Part shown: in pieces, positions 1-6,046 of the stretch
How the letters are laid out: the number at the start of each line of letters is the position of its first letter
Position numbering within the stretch: the stretch's first letter is position 1
Assembly: GCF_020075705.1 (NCBI RefSeq)
Contig: NZ_JAIQUM010000118.1
Location: 1-10,073, forward strand
DNA: 10,073 nt
Origin: Metabacillus rhizolycopersici
GTDB lineage: Bacteria; Bacillota; Bacilli; Bacillales; Bacillaceae
Direction: 5' to 3'
Program-made: the position numbers and the translations under genes
The notes under the pieces: model-generated
The model's database searches: none
What the model was told of the DNA's origin: nothing
The model's input: only the letters and a program-made list of their open reading frames with translations

Positions 1-265
1 TTGACCTTGAACTTATCCCTTGACCTTGAACTTATCCCTTGACCTTGAACTTATCCCTTGACCTTGAACTTATCCCTTGACCTTGAACTTATCCCTTGAC
101 CTTGAACTTATCCCTTGACCTTGAACTATCCCTTGATCTTGAACTTATCTCTTGATCTTGAACTTATCTCTTGATCTTGAACTTATCTCTTGATCTTGAA
201 CTTATCTCTTGATCTTGAACTTATCTCTTGATCTTGAACTTATCTCTTGATCTTGAACTTATCTC
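1..265. repeat. 19-bp tandem repeat array, 14 units, open at the left edge
   Basis: Fourteen head-to-tail units begin at 1, 20, 39, 58, 77, 96, 115, 133, 152, 171, 190, 209, 228 and 247. The first seven read TTGACCTTGAACTTATCCC, the seventh having lost one T. The last seven read TTGATCTTGAACTTATCTC, so both C-to-T changes switch together at one boundary. Each unit holds an internal near-repeat (TTGACC/TTGAAC). Because 19 is not a multiple of three and every frame meets a stop, the array is non-coding. The window opens at the first base of a unit, so the array probably continues to the left. A role as minisatellite, iteron set or protein-binding array cannot be decided from sequence. Confidence 0.95.
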
Positions 266-315
266 TTAACCTACCCCTTATCTCCCTCCAATCTCTAAAT
301 ACAGCATCTACACCA

Positions 316-448
316 CCCACTTATACATTGAATTGGCTCCGCCTTTAGACGAGTGGTAGAAGACCTCGGCTATGTTTACGTAGTATAGGCGAGGTCTTCT
401 ACCTGCTACGAGAATAAACAGGAGCCAATCCGCCCTTGTATAAGTGGG
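316..448. repeat. Nested inverted-repeat (long hairpin) element
   Basis: Three perfect arm pairs are nested around one centre. The outer pair is CCCACTTATACA (316-327) with TGTATAAGTGGG (437-448). The middle pair is ATTGGCTCC (332-340) with GGAGCCAAT (421-429). The inner pair is GGTAGAAGACCTCG (355-368) with its complement at 390-403, extended after one mismatch by CTAT/ATAG. The whole 133 bp can fold as one hairpin with internal loops at 341-354 and 404-420. There is no T-run after either end, so it is not an ordinary terminator. No open reading frame and no clear target-site duplication is visible. It could be a MITE-like mobile repeat, a structured RNA or a DNA structure acting in replication or partition. 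Confidence 0.75.
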
Positions 449-1031
449 ATAATGTGAAATTTAAACCGCAAATAAAAAGTAAATTAATTATGTTTTTATT
501 TACGTATTTAAATCTATTCTATTTATGTTAATTTTTAACACACTATTAGTCTACTACCCGTACATTTGTTTGACAATGAATTTACTGGAAAATGATTCCA
601 TATACCCTTTCTATAATTTTCTTAGTTGTGATAATCCTCCTATAAATTCCCTTTTCTTTTATTTTCGTACTGTCCCTCTTAAATATAAAATAATCAATAT
701 TTCAGTACACTTTTAAGTTGTTCATACAAAATAGTAAATTATTTTAATAATACTAAAACCAATCATTCTAATGAATAAGATTATGTATATAGTTTATTTC
801 AACATAATCTCAATTCACACAATAACAATCCAGTTGTTTACTCGTAATCAAAGCTAAAATAGGTATAATCTAATAACTAATAATAGACAACACATCATAA
901 ATTCATATCGAGATTAAATTCTAAGAAAAACTAGAGCCCCATCCTTAAAGACCCTAACAAAGATCATAATCAATACCGAAGCATTCAAGACAGGAGAATA
1001 TAGATATGTATTGGCAGATTGGCTCATTAAT
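449..1031. other. AT-rich intergenic stretch, no gene supported
   Basis: This 580-bp stretch lies between the hairpin element and the 3' end of the leftward primase-like gene. It is AT-rich and broken by stops in all frames. The only frame of note (525-716, plus strand) has no ribosome binding site and an unconvincing composition. I see no terminator for the leftward gene, no RNA gene and no strong repeat here. Confidence 0.6.
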
Positions 1032-2582
1032 TTAACCAGATTTTCTAACAGGTGGAGATGCACTAGCCCTATACAAAATATCTAGTTCATAAATTAGCAA
1101 TTCTGTATCTAGTGCTGGTAATTTCAATGTACGTGCAAATTCATTTGGTTCAGGTAATAATTCAGCAAATGTCAATTGAGCTTGCTGCAATCGTTTCTTG
1201 CGTAACTGTAACAAGCTTCTAAACATCATAGAACGGCTCGCAAGTTTTGTGACAGCACCTCTCCCACGACCAACTGTACGCTTAATAAGCTTGCTAGAAC
1301 GTTTCAGAACTTCCTTTAGGGTTGAAACAGCTAAACCTAGGCTCTTTGCAAGAATATTTAAAGAACCCTCTAGAAATGGCATTTCAGGGCTTGTATGGCT
1401 CTCTAAATAGGCAAGGATATCTTCTTCCCATTCTTCATAATGAGATCGCACACGTTCTTCACGTGGCTTTTTGAATTTATACCACCCTTCCTTCCCCTGA
1501 AATTGAGCTTGTCCATCTGTCCAAATCTCTAGTAATCCTTCAACATAAGAACGTTTAACACCCTTATATTTACCAGAATAGGCACTCTTCAGAGTACGTT
1601 CAAATTCACTTTTCTGTAACGGAAAGTTCAAATTGCTGTTAAATTGATCGAGTTCGTCATAGGCTTCTTCAAATGGACGATTACTAGCATAGTTAGCAAG
1701 TGCAAGTGTCATTAGTGCATTATTACGGCTCGCGCTGTTATGACCTCTTTCAATATCTGTTGCAAATATAAGCGCACGATACCAGTCTGAAGACGTTTGA
1801 TCGATTTCTGAGCCGTCCTTATTGTAAATCACACGTAAAGAAGCTCTTTTTTCTTTTTCTTCAAAATGCTTAGACCAGGAAAGTAATTCCCTTGTATTAG
1901 CAGATTCATCATAAAAATCTAGAACATTATCTTCTCTTGGAATTCGGTAAAACCCGAATGGTGCACAATTTGTATCCACTGGTACATAGGTAGATAATGC
2001 TTTACGAACATTATCATATAAGCGTTCTGCTACTCTTAAAGACTTATAATCTTTATTTTTATGTACAAAAAAAGGTGTATCCAAAACGAAAAAGAACTGA
2101 AATCCTCTAGGAGTCTCTAACAATAAATTTGGACGAGGTAATCCTAATTCTTCACAGCCCAAATAAAGGGCATAAAGGTCAACTTCCTTTGTATCCAGAT
2201 CAAACCCTAGCACATTAACTTGCTTCAAATTATCACGTGTATGCCCTTTTATAATCCTTTTTTGAAAATTATAGTAAGTACCACCTCGAAATGTATTAGG
2301 CGTCCAGTGGGATAATGACTGTCTTTTATCCTGAAGCGTTTCATAGGATGTAACGACATACCCTTTCCCTTCAACAAGATCGTCTTTTGACGGTGTAACA
2401 AAGACCACGCCTTTATGGTATGGATTATGTTTTTCTTTTGCTTCATAGGCTATGATTCTCTCATTTGAAACACGAGAACCCTTTTTCTTGTATAAAAGCA
2501 AACTATTATGTGTCATAAACTGCATGATTTCTACTGCTGAAATAACAGTACCCGATACATTTTGGATTGAAGCCATTCCCAT
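1032..2582 (-). CDS. Primase-type plasmid replication protein (AEP-like domain, PriCT-1, C-terminal winged helix)
   Basis: A 516-aa protein that probably initiates or primes plasmid replication. Residues 122-215 look like an archaeo-eukaryotic primase catalytic core: FDLD at 127-130 supplies a DxD metal-binding pair, and PVDTNCAPFGFYRIPR around 201-216 supplies the later Asp (D203) and basic motif. The middle motif (TPRGFQFFFVL, about 157-167) has Gln where many family members have His. Residues 265-341 match a primase C-terminal 1 domain, with SRNNALMTLALANYAS and LKSAYSGKYKG as landmarks. Residues 408-457 look like a helix-turn-helix with a basic wing (VGRGRGAVTK). The start at 2582 is chosen because AAGGTGA (2594-2588) lies 5-8 nt upstream; a second ATG at 2576 is too far away. 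The gene diverges from the iteron region, so this protein may act on it. It could instead be a general plasmid primase with a separate initiator. Confidence 0.75.
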   Translation of the reverse strand: MGMASIQNVSGTVISAVEIMQFMTHNSLLLYKKKGSRVSNERIIAYEAKEKHNPYHKGVVFVTPSKDDLVEGKGYVVTSYETLQDKRQSLSHWTPNTFRGGTYYNFQKRIIKGHTRDNLKQVNVLGFDLDTKEVDLYALYLGCEELGLPRPNLLLETPRGFQFFFVLDTPFFVHKNKDYKSLRVAERLYDNVRKALSTYVPVDTNCAPFGFYRIPREDNVLDFYDESANTRELLSWSKHFEEKEKRASLRVIYNKDGSEIDQTSSDWYRALIFATDIERGHNSASRNNALMTLALANYASNRPFEEAYDELDQFNSNLNFPLQKSEFERTLKSAYSGKYKGVKRSYVEGLLEIWTDGQAQFQGKEGWYKFKKPREERVRSHYEEWEEDILAYLESHTSPEMPFLEGSLNILAKSLGLAVSTLKEVLKRSSKLIKRTVGRGRGAVTKLASRSMMFRSLLQLRKKRLQQAQLTFAELLPEPNEFARTLKLPALDTELLIYELDILYRASASPPVRKSG

Positions 2583-2641
2583 CTATTTCACCTTCTTCGC
2601 TCTAATATTTCTTGTTTTTCCGACCATTTCTCTGAAAATCA

Positions 2642-2647
2642 ATTATA
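2642..2647 (-). promoter_or_regulatory. Candidate -10 box for the leftward primase-like gene
   Basis: Read leftward, 2647-2642 is a perfect TATAAT, about 50 bp before the ribosome binding site. No good TTGACA-like -35 is seen 16-18 bp away (ACTTTT at 2670-2665). An inverted GGTGCA iteron (2689-2694) lies just upstream, so an iteron-binding protein could control it. This is a prediction only. Confidence 0.35.
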
Positions 2648-2694
2648 ACGAACTCGGATTTTGTAAAAGTGTGCTCTCTAAGAGAAAATGCACC

Positions 2695-2733
2695 AAAAAA
2701 AAAAAGCCCCTTGAAGTCAAGTGCCCCAAGGGT
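2695..2733 (-). terminator. Leftward terminator or attenuator upstream of the primase-like gene
   Basis: On the minus strand CCCTTG (2732-2727) pairs with CAAGGG (2713-2708), with an inner CTTGA/TCAAG palindrome at 2710-2721 as an alternative fold. The hairpin is followed by eleven T residues (2705-2695). Its polarity would stop transcripts coming leftward out of the origin before they reach the gene starting at 2582. If the gene's promoter lies right of 2733 this is an attenuator; if the promoter is at 2642-2670 it only insulates the gene. The plus strand has no matching T-run. Confidence 0.5.
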
Positions 2734-2887
2734 TTGAAAAAAAGTTTTAAATTTTTTTACTACACGGGTTGGACGAGAAAATGCACCGAAAACCCTAAAA
2801 ATGCACCATTTTTTCCGTATTAGCATGTTGGAAACAAGGGCTCATAAACGTTTATTTAACAATGTTTTCTCTTAATAAGAGATCATT

Positions 2888-2896
2888 TTTTCCACA
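2888..2896 (+). promoter_or_regulatory. Near-consensus DnaA box
   Basis: TTTTCCACA differs from the consensus TTATCCACA at one position and overlaps the first bases of the iteron starting at 2894. The host initiator DnaA could bind here, but the short motif makes chance occurrence possible. Confidence 0.35.
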
Positions 2897-2932
2897 CGGG
2901 TTGGACGAAATGGCGTGAATGAATGGTGCGTT

Positions 2933-2941
2933 TTTTCCACA
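2933..2941 (+). promoter_or_regulatory. Near-consensus DnaA box, second copy
   Basis: This is the same TTTTCCACA 9-mer, exactly 45 bp after the first copy and in the same position relative to the next iteron. The fixed spacing comes from the duplicated 45-bp unit, so the two copies are not independent evidence. Confidence 0.35.
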
Positions 2942-3209
2942 CGGTTTGGACGAAATGGTGCGAATGAGTGGTGCATTTTTATGATATGAAATTTAAAATT
3001 TCGCTCTAAATGCTTATGTATCAAGGATTATTCTGACACACGGGTTGGACGGAGTTGTATAAACGGTGCAATTAAAGTGGTGCAAAACTGTTTTTTTCTA
3101 CACGAGTTGGACGGAAAAGGTCATATCGGTGCATTTTGGAGGAGTTTGGGACACAGGTTGGACCAAGTGGTGCAAATTAGTGGTGCATTTATAGTTTAAA
3201 TAGATTACT

Positions 3210-3229
3210 ATAAACTTATATAAGTTTAT
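3210..3229. promoter_or_regulatory. Perfect 20-bp palindrome, probable operator of the ribbon-helix-helix gene
   Basis: ATAAACTTATATAAGTTTAT is a perfect palindrome ending 14 bp before the Shine-Dalgarno sequence of the small regulator that follows. Small ribbon-helix-helix repressors of the CopG type are known to bind symmetric elements in their own promoter and repress themselves together with the downstream rep gene. I infer the same here. The palindrome contains TATAAG, which could be part of a -10 box, but no confident -35 is visible. Confidence 0.55.
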
Positions 3230-3257
3230 GTACGTATTTTTCAAAAGGAGTGATTTA

Positions 3258-3455
3258 ATGAGCGATTTAAAAACTAGAACAAGAATAGGAAATACCCTTG
3301 ATACAAATTTACTAAAAAAGCTAAAAGACCTATCTGGTAATACACGTATCCCTATGTCTCGCTTGTTAGATGAAGCTGTAGAAGATTTAATTCAAAAACA
3401 TAATACTACTACATACACCCCTTCTAGCAGTTATAAGAACATAGTCGAGAGGTAG
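3258..3455 (+). CDS. Small ribbon-helix-helix (CopG/Arc-type) regulator
   Basis: A 65-aa protein with the pattern of a ribbon-helix-helix DNA-binding domain. A short strand (TRTRIGNTLD, about residues 6-15) is followed by helix A (LLKKLKDLSGNTR, 18-30) and helix B after a conserved-looking IPMSRLLDEAVEDLIQKH turn and helix (31-48), then a short polar tail. The start is set at 3258 because AAAGGAG sits 7-8 nt upstream; an in-frame ATG at 3228 falls inside the palindrome and has no binding site. The gene is 9 bp before the 604-aa gene and almost certainly co-transcribed with it. By analogy with CopG-RepB pairs it probably represses the operon and sets copy number; an antitoxin role is less likely because the partner does not look like a small toxin. 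Confidence 0.75.
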   Translation: MSDLKTRTRIGNTLDTNLLKKLKDLSGNTRIPMSRLLDEAVEDLIQKHNTTTYTPSSSYKNIVER

Positions 3456-3464
3456 AGGATATCC

Positions 3465-5279
3465 ATGTTGATTACAATCAATTATTCGGAAATTGAAGAT
3501 CAATTAATTTTACCGTATCAATTATTAAAAATTGCTATATTTGAAGAAACGAAATATCTTTTTGAAGAGCGGCCAAGAATAATTAATAAATGGCATAAAG
3601 AAGCCTATCAAATGACTGAAGATGAGTTCAGGAATCAATATCCTCCTAATGGAATGAGTCCAAGTTTTAAGGCATTGTATTTTTTTCTTACAGAAGGGTT
3701 ATATTTTCAAAAGAATATTACAAAATACATGATTAGAGAAGCTGTTCTAAGGTACTCAGATACCATTAACGCTAACATATCCAGTTTTTTATACAATGAA
3801 TTTCCTGAAGAGGTAAATCACAGTTTAAACGAAAAAACAATTGACCAAACTATGGAACAGGATTATTTATTTACCAGTATGGATAATGACTACCATATGA
3901 TACGGAAAATTGTAGCGAAAAAGAATGAATTTAAAGAAAGAGGAGCAGGACAATTGGCTGCAGATCTAATTGATAATAAGGGCAACTTTAGAGGAATGGC
4001 AGAACTCCGTCCCACCCAAACAACGGATTTTGCATTGCAACAAGATCAAGAAGATCTTTGGATGAAATTGATTGACTCAGCTTATAATGCGTTGGATGAA
4101 TGGACAGCTGATTTGTTTGACTTGATTACCTATCTCTGGCTGGTATCTCCTAAAAACAACGAAGGTTATATTGAATTTCATAGTAATGACGCTTTACGAT
4201 TAAGGCAAATACAATACTCTGAAGAAAATGCAAAAGAGTTGGTCATTCGTGAACGGGATCGTTTTAATATTATGAAAAGGGTTGTAGCTTTATCAAGTAT
4301 GTGGGTGTCATTAAGTGAAGGAAAGATAGTAACTCAAAAGGATAAACAATATGATTTCCAAGATTTTAAGCAAATGTTTGATATTGGGGCCATACGTGTG
4401 GCCTATGATAAGAATTCAGGAGAGGCACAAGGGATCTATGCGTTACAAATTAAACCAACTTCCATACTCACTCCTTTAATCAATGCCTCTAGTCAGATGA
4501 TTGGATTATTACACATCAAGATTTTTCAATATAGCCATCAAACACAAAAAGAACATAAACGGCTACTACGATACATTGATCGACAATGGAAAATGAGAAT
4601 CCGGCTCAAATCAAAAATGACTCAACCTTTTAAAATAGCAACGTTATTAAAAGAGATGGATGTTCCTATACGTTATAACTGGAGTGACAAAAAAGATAAG
4701 TTGGAGAATGTATTGGATGACTTTAAAACAGATGGAGTCATAAAGGATTGGGAGTATGCAGAGTCCTTTGATGAAACTGTAGTAGGAAAAAAAGGTTGGT
4801 ATAAGGACTGGGTCAACTACAGTATTATCATTTATCCAACAGACAACTTGCTCGAAGGATACAAAGAAAATATAAACCTCTCTTCCCAAGCGATATTAGA
4901 TCCAACTATTTTAGAAAAAATTAACAAAATGAGCCAAAACAATATCTTGTTACAAACGGAAGTAAATGAAAAGTTGGCTAGCAATTCAAATTCTGAATTG
5001 AAAGAACCTGCTTCAACTGTAGAAGAAAAGAATGAACAAACGAAAACTCTCAAAATTGAACAACAAGCTTTTAATCTTGATGCAAAAGAGGATATTAAAT
5101 TATCACCTGAATCCATGAAAGATATGATTGATGGTTTAAATATGAGTATTAGAAAGACTGCTGAAGAAATTGGTATTTCTCATACTACCCTCTCTCGTTA
5201 TTTAAGAAAAGAAAATAAGCGTCAAAACAATAAGAACGATGAAAAAATGCTTAAATGGTTGAAAGAGAATACAAAATAA
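3465..5279 (+). CDS. Putative plasmid replication initiator, 604 aa, C-terminal helix-turn-helix
   Basis: I do not recognise the family with certainty. The start at 3465 has AGAGG (3454-3458) 6 nt upstream and follows the regulator gene by 9 bp. Residues 1-350 are mixed helical, with a Trp-rich block (LWMKLIDSAYNALDEWTADL and nearby) that could be a first winged-helix domain. Residues around 350-450 contain a basic segment (RLLRYIDRQWKMRIRLKSK) followed by PFKIATLLKEMDVPIRYNW, which reads like a second winged helix. Residues about 490-550 are a polar, low-complexity Glu/Lys/Asn linker. Residues 561-585 form a clear helix-turn-helix (RKTAEEIGISHTTLSRYL). Two DNA-binding regions, the iterons upstream and the RHH partner argue for a replication initiator. 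A partition or transcription factor is the alternative. Confidence 0.55.
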   Translation: MLITINYSEIEDQLILPYQLLKIAIFEETKYLFEERPRIINKWHKEAYQMTEDEFRNQYPPNGMSPSFKALYFFLTEGLYFQKNITKYMIREAVLRYSDTINANISSFLYNEFPEEVNHSLNEKTIDQTMEQDYLFTSMDNDYHMIRKIVAKKNEFKERGAGQLAADLIDNKGNFRGMAELRPTQTTDFALQQDQEDLWMKLIDSAYNALDEWTADLFDLITYLWLVSPKNNEGYIEFHSNDALRLRQIQYSEENAKELVIRERDRFNIMKRVVALSSMWVSLSEGKIVTQKDKQYDFQDFKQMFDIGAIRVAYDKNSGEAQGIYALQIKPTSILTPLINASSQMIGLLHIKIFQYSHQTQKEHKRLLRYIDRQWKMRIRLKSKMTQPFKIATLLKEMDVPIRYNWSDKKDKLENVLDDFKTDGVIKDWEYAESFDETVVGKKGWYKDWVNYSIIIYPTDNLLEGYKENINLSSQAILDPTILEKINKMSQNNILLQTEVNEKLASNSNSELKEPASTVEEKNEQTKTLKIEQQAFNLDAKEDIKLSPESMKDMIDGLNMSIRKTAEEIGISHTTLSRYLRKENKRQNNKNDEKMLKWLKENTK

Positions 5280-5301
5280 TTCTAATTTCACAAGTCTCCC
5301 T

Positions 5302-5333
5302 ACCCCATCACTATTAGTGATGGGGTATTTTTA
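5302..5333 (+). terminator. Rho-independent terminator after the putative initiator gene
   Basis: ACCCCATCACTA (5302-5313) pairs perfectly with TAGTGATGGGGT (5315-5326), followed by ATTTTTAT. It lies 23 bp after the stop codon and closes the regulator-initiator operon. Confidence 0.85.
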
Positions 5334-5406
5334 TATTTCATTTTTTAATTTGTAAAATTTGAATGTGACTCATTTAGTATTAATAACACCTTTTGTGCTT
5401 AACAAG

Positions 5407-5534
5407 GTGATTATTCACAATCACTCTATAAAATCGATTCATAATAATAATTAAGAACAAGTGATGAACACAGAGGTAAGGAGTGTTAAATGAAGAGTGA
5501 TCACTAGTGATCAGTGATTAACTTGTGATAATCA
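5407..5534. promoter_or_regulatory. Cluster of GTGA/TCAC operator-like palindromes before the centromere
   Basis: Sites include GTGATTATTCACAATCAC (5407-5424), GTGATGAACAC (5461-5471), the perfect 16-bp palindrome TGATCACTAGTGATCA (5498-5513), GTGATTAA (5514-5521) and GTGATAATCA (5525-5534). The 12-bp core ATCACTAGTGAT recurs exactly at 8115-8126 in front of the TubY-like gene. No gene is visible here. A regulator of the partition module, most simply the TubY-like protein, is the likely binder. Confidence 0.55.
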
Positions 5535-5600
5535 ACATCTTAATACTAAATACAAAAGTGTATGGATATAATGAGAAAAATCAGAATTTCCGGAATAAAA

Positions 5601-5993
5601 ATAGACATAATTATAAATTCAAATAATTATTTTATAGTGTCTATATATAAATACTAATTATAGTCTCTATAAAAAATAATTAGTATTTATAATTAAAAAT
5701 CATTGATATATAAACAATATTTCATAGTCTCTATATATAGATACTATTTAAGTTTTATTAAGAAAAAAAGCTCAATTTCTTAATAAAATCACTGCTTATA
5801 TGATATTAGCTTGAATTTTAATATAATTAGTTTCATTTTTTATTAAATTTTAATTAATTAAAAATAAAAACAGACCCGTTATTTTCACATATAGACACCA
5901 TGAATTTTCCTTTATTTATAAAGCATAATCATCAATTTTAGGTTCAAAAAAAATTATAGTATCTATATATAGTTTCTTGAAATAGATACTATA
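5601..5993. repeat. tubC: Centromere-like region (tubC) with TATAGTNTCTATATA motifs
   Basis: This very AT-rich region directly upstream of tubR carries repeated copies of one motif. Forward copies are at 5633-5649 (TATAGTGTCTATATATA), 5659-5671 (TATAGTCTCTATA), 5723-5739 and 5955-5971 (TATAGTATCTATATATA). Inverted copies are at 5982-5993 (ATAGATACTATA) and, shorter, 5890-5898 and 5601-5608. The 5724-5747 copy is a near-perfect 24-bp palindrome made of two half-sites meeting at TATATA. In type III partition systems TubR binds direct repeats upstream of its own gene to form the centromere, and position and spacing here fit that role. TubR binding to this particular motif is inferred. Confidence 0.65.
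5647..5690. repeat. 14-bp perfect inverted repeat framing one centromere motif
   Basis: ATAAATACTAATTA (5647-5660) and TAATTAGTATTTAT (5677-5690) are exact reverse complements. The 16-bp centre (5661-5676) contains most of the TATAGTCTCTATA copy at 5659-5671. It could extrude as a cruciform or position dimers, although inverted repeats are more common by chance in DNA this AT-rich. Confidence 0.6.
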
Positions 5994-6005
5994 TTAATGT
6001 AATAT
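5977..6005 (+). promoter_or_regulatory. Predicted tubRZ promoter with a centromere-type site in the spacer
   Basis: TTGAAA (5977-5982) and TAATAT (6000-6005) are separated by exactly 17 bp. The inverted motif ATAGATACTATA (5982-5993) fills most of the spacer. If TubR binds that motif, it would block RNA polymerase, giving autorepression as known for this partition family. Confidence 0.55.
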
Positions 6006-6046
6006 AGGTAATATATAGTAAACTATTAATAATAGGAGGTGTGAAT

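Larger units (their letters stand above)
2682..3190. repeat. Putative plasmid origin: two interleaved iteron families
   Basis: Family A, consensus ACACGGGTTGGACGR, occurs six times on the plus strand, starting at 2762, 2894, 2939, 3038, 3100 and 3151. Family B, GGTGCA/GGTGCG, occurs at 2925, 2957, 2970, 3065, 3079, 3128, 3169 and 3182 on the plus strand and as TGCACC at 2689, 2782 and 2802. In most units an A copy is followed by one or two B copies, paired copies being 13-14 bp apart. The units starting at 2894 and 2939 form a 45-bp near-tandem duplication. The block is gene-free and lies between two divergent replication genes, which is the usual place for an iteron origin. T-rich tracts between units could aid melting. 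Confidence 0.8.

Noticed and set aside
1..265. The 19-bp array as a CRISPR array or a coding repeat
   Set aside because: Units are contiguous with no spacers, and all frames contain stops because 19 is not a multiple of three.
1..265. TTATCC cores of the array as DnaA boxes
   Set aside because: The three bases after TTATCC (CTT) do not match the ACA of the DnaA box.
316..448. The nested hairpin as a single-strand origin of a rolling-circle plasmid or a transcription terminator
   Set aside because: No rolling-circle Rep is present in the window and no T-run follows either arm.
525..716. 63-aa plus-strand reading frame in the left intergenic region
   Set aside because: It has no ribosome binding site and a composition expected of translated AT-rich non-coding DNA (many Tyr, Phe, Asn, Leu).
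2452..2823. 123-aa plus-strand frame
   Set aside because: It overlaps the 5' end of the primase-like gene on the other strand and then the iterons and terminator; no ribosome binding site.
2602..2826. 74-aa minus-strand frame upstream of the primase-like gene, a possible leader peptide
   Set aside because: It runs through the terminator hairpin and iterons, has a Phe/Lys composition explained by T/A tracts, and no convincing ribosome binding site.
3228..3257. ATG at 3228 as the start of the RHH gene
   Set aside because: It lies inside the palindromic operator and lacks a ribosome binding site, while 3258 has a well-placed AAAGGAG.
6041..6046. GTG at 6041 as the tubR start
   Set aside because: The AGGAGG ends at 6039, leaving one base of spacing; the in-frame TTG at 6047 has the normal 7 nt.
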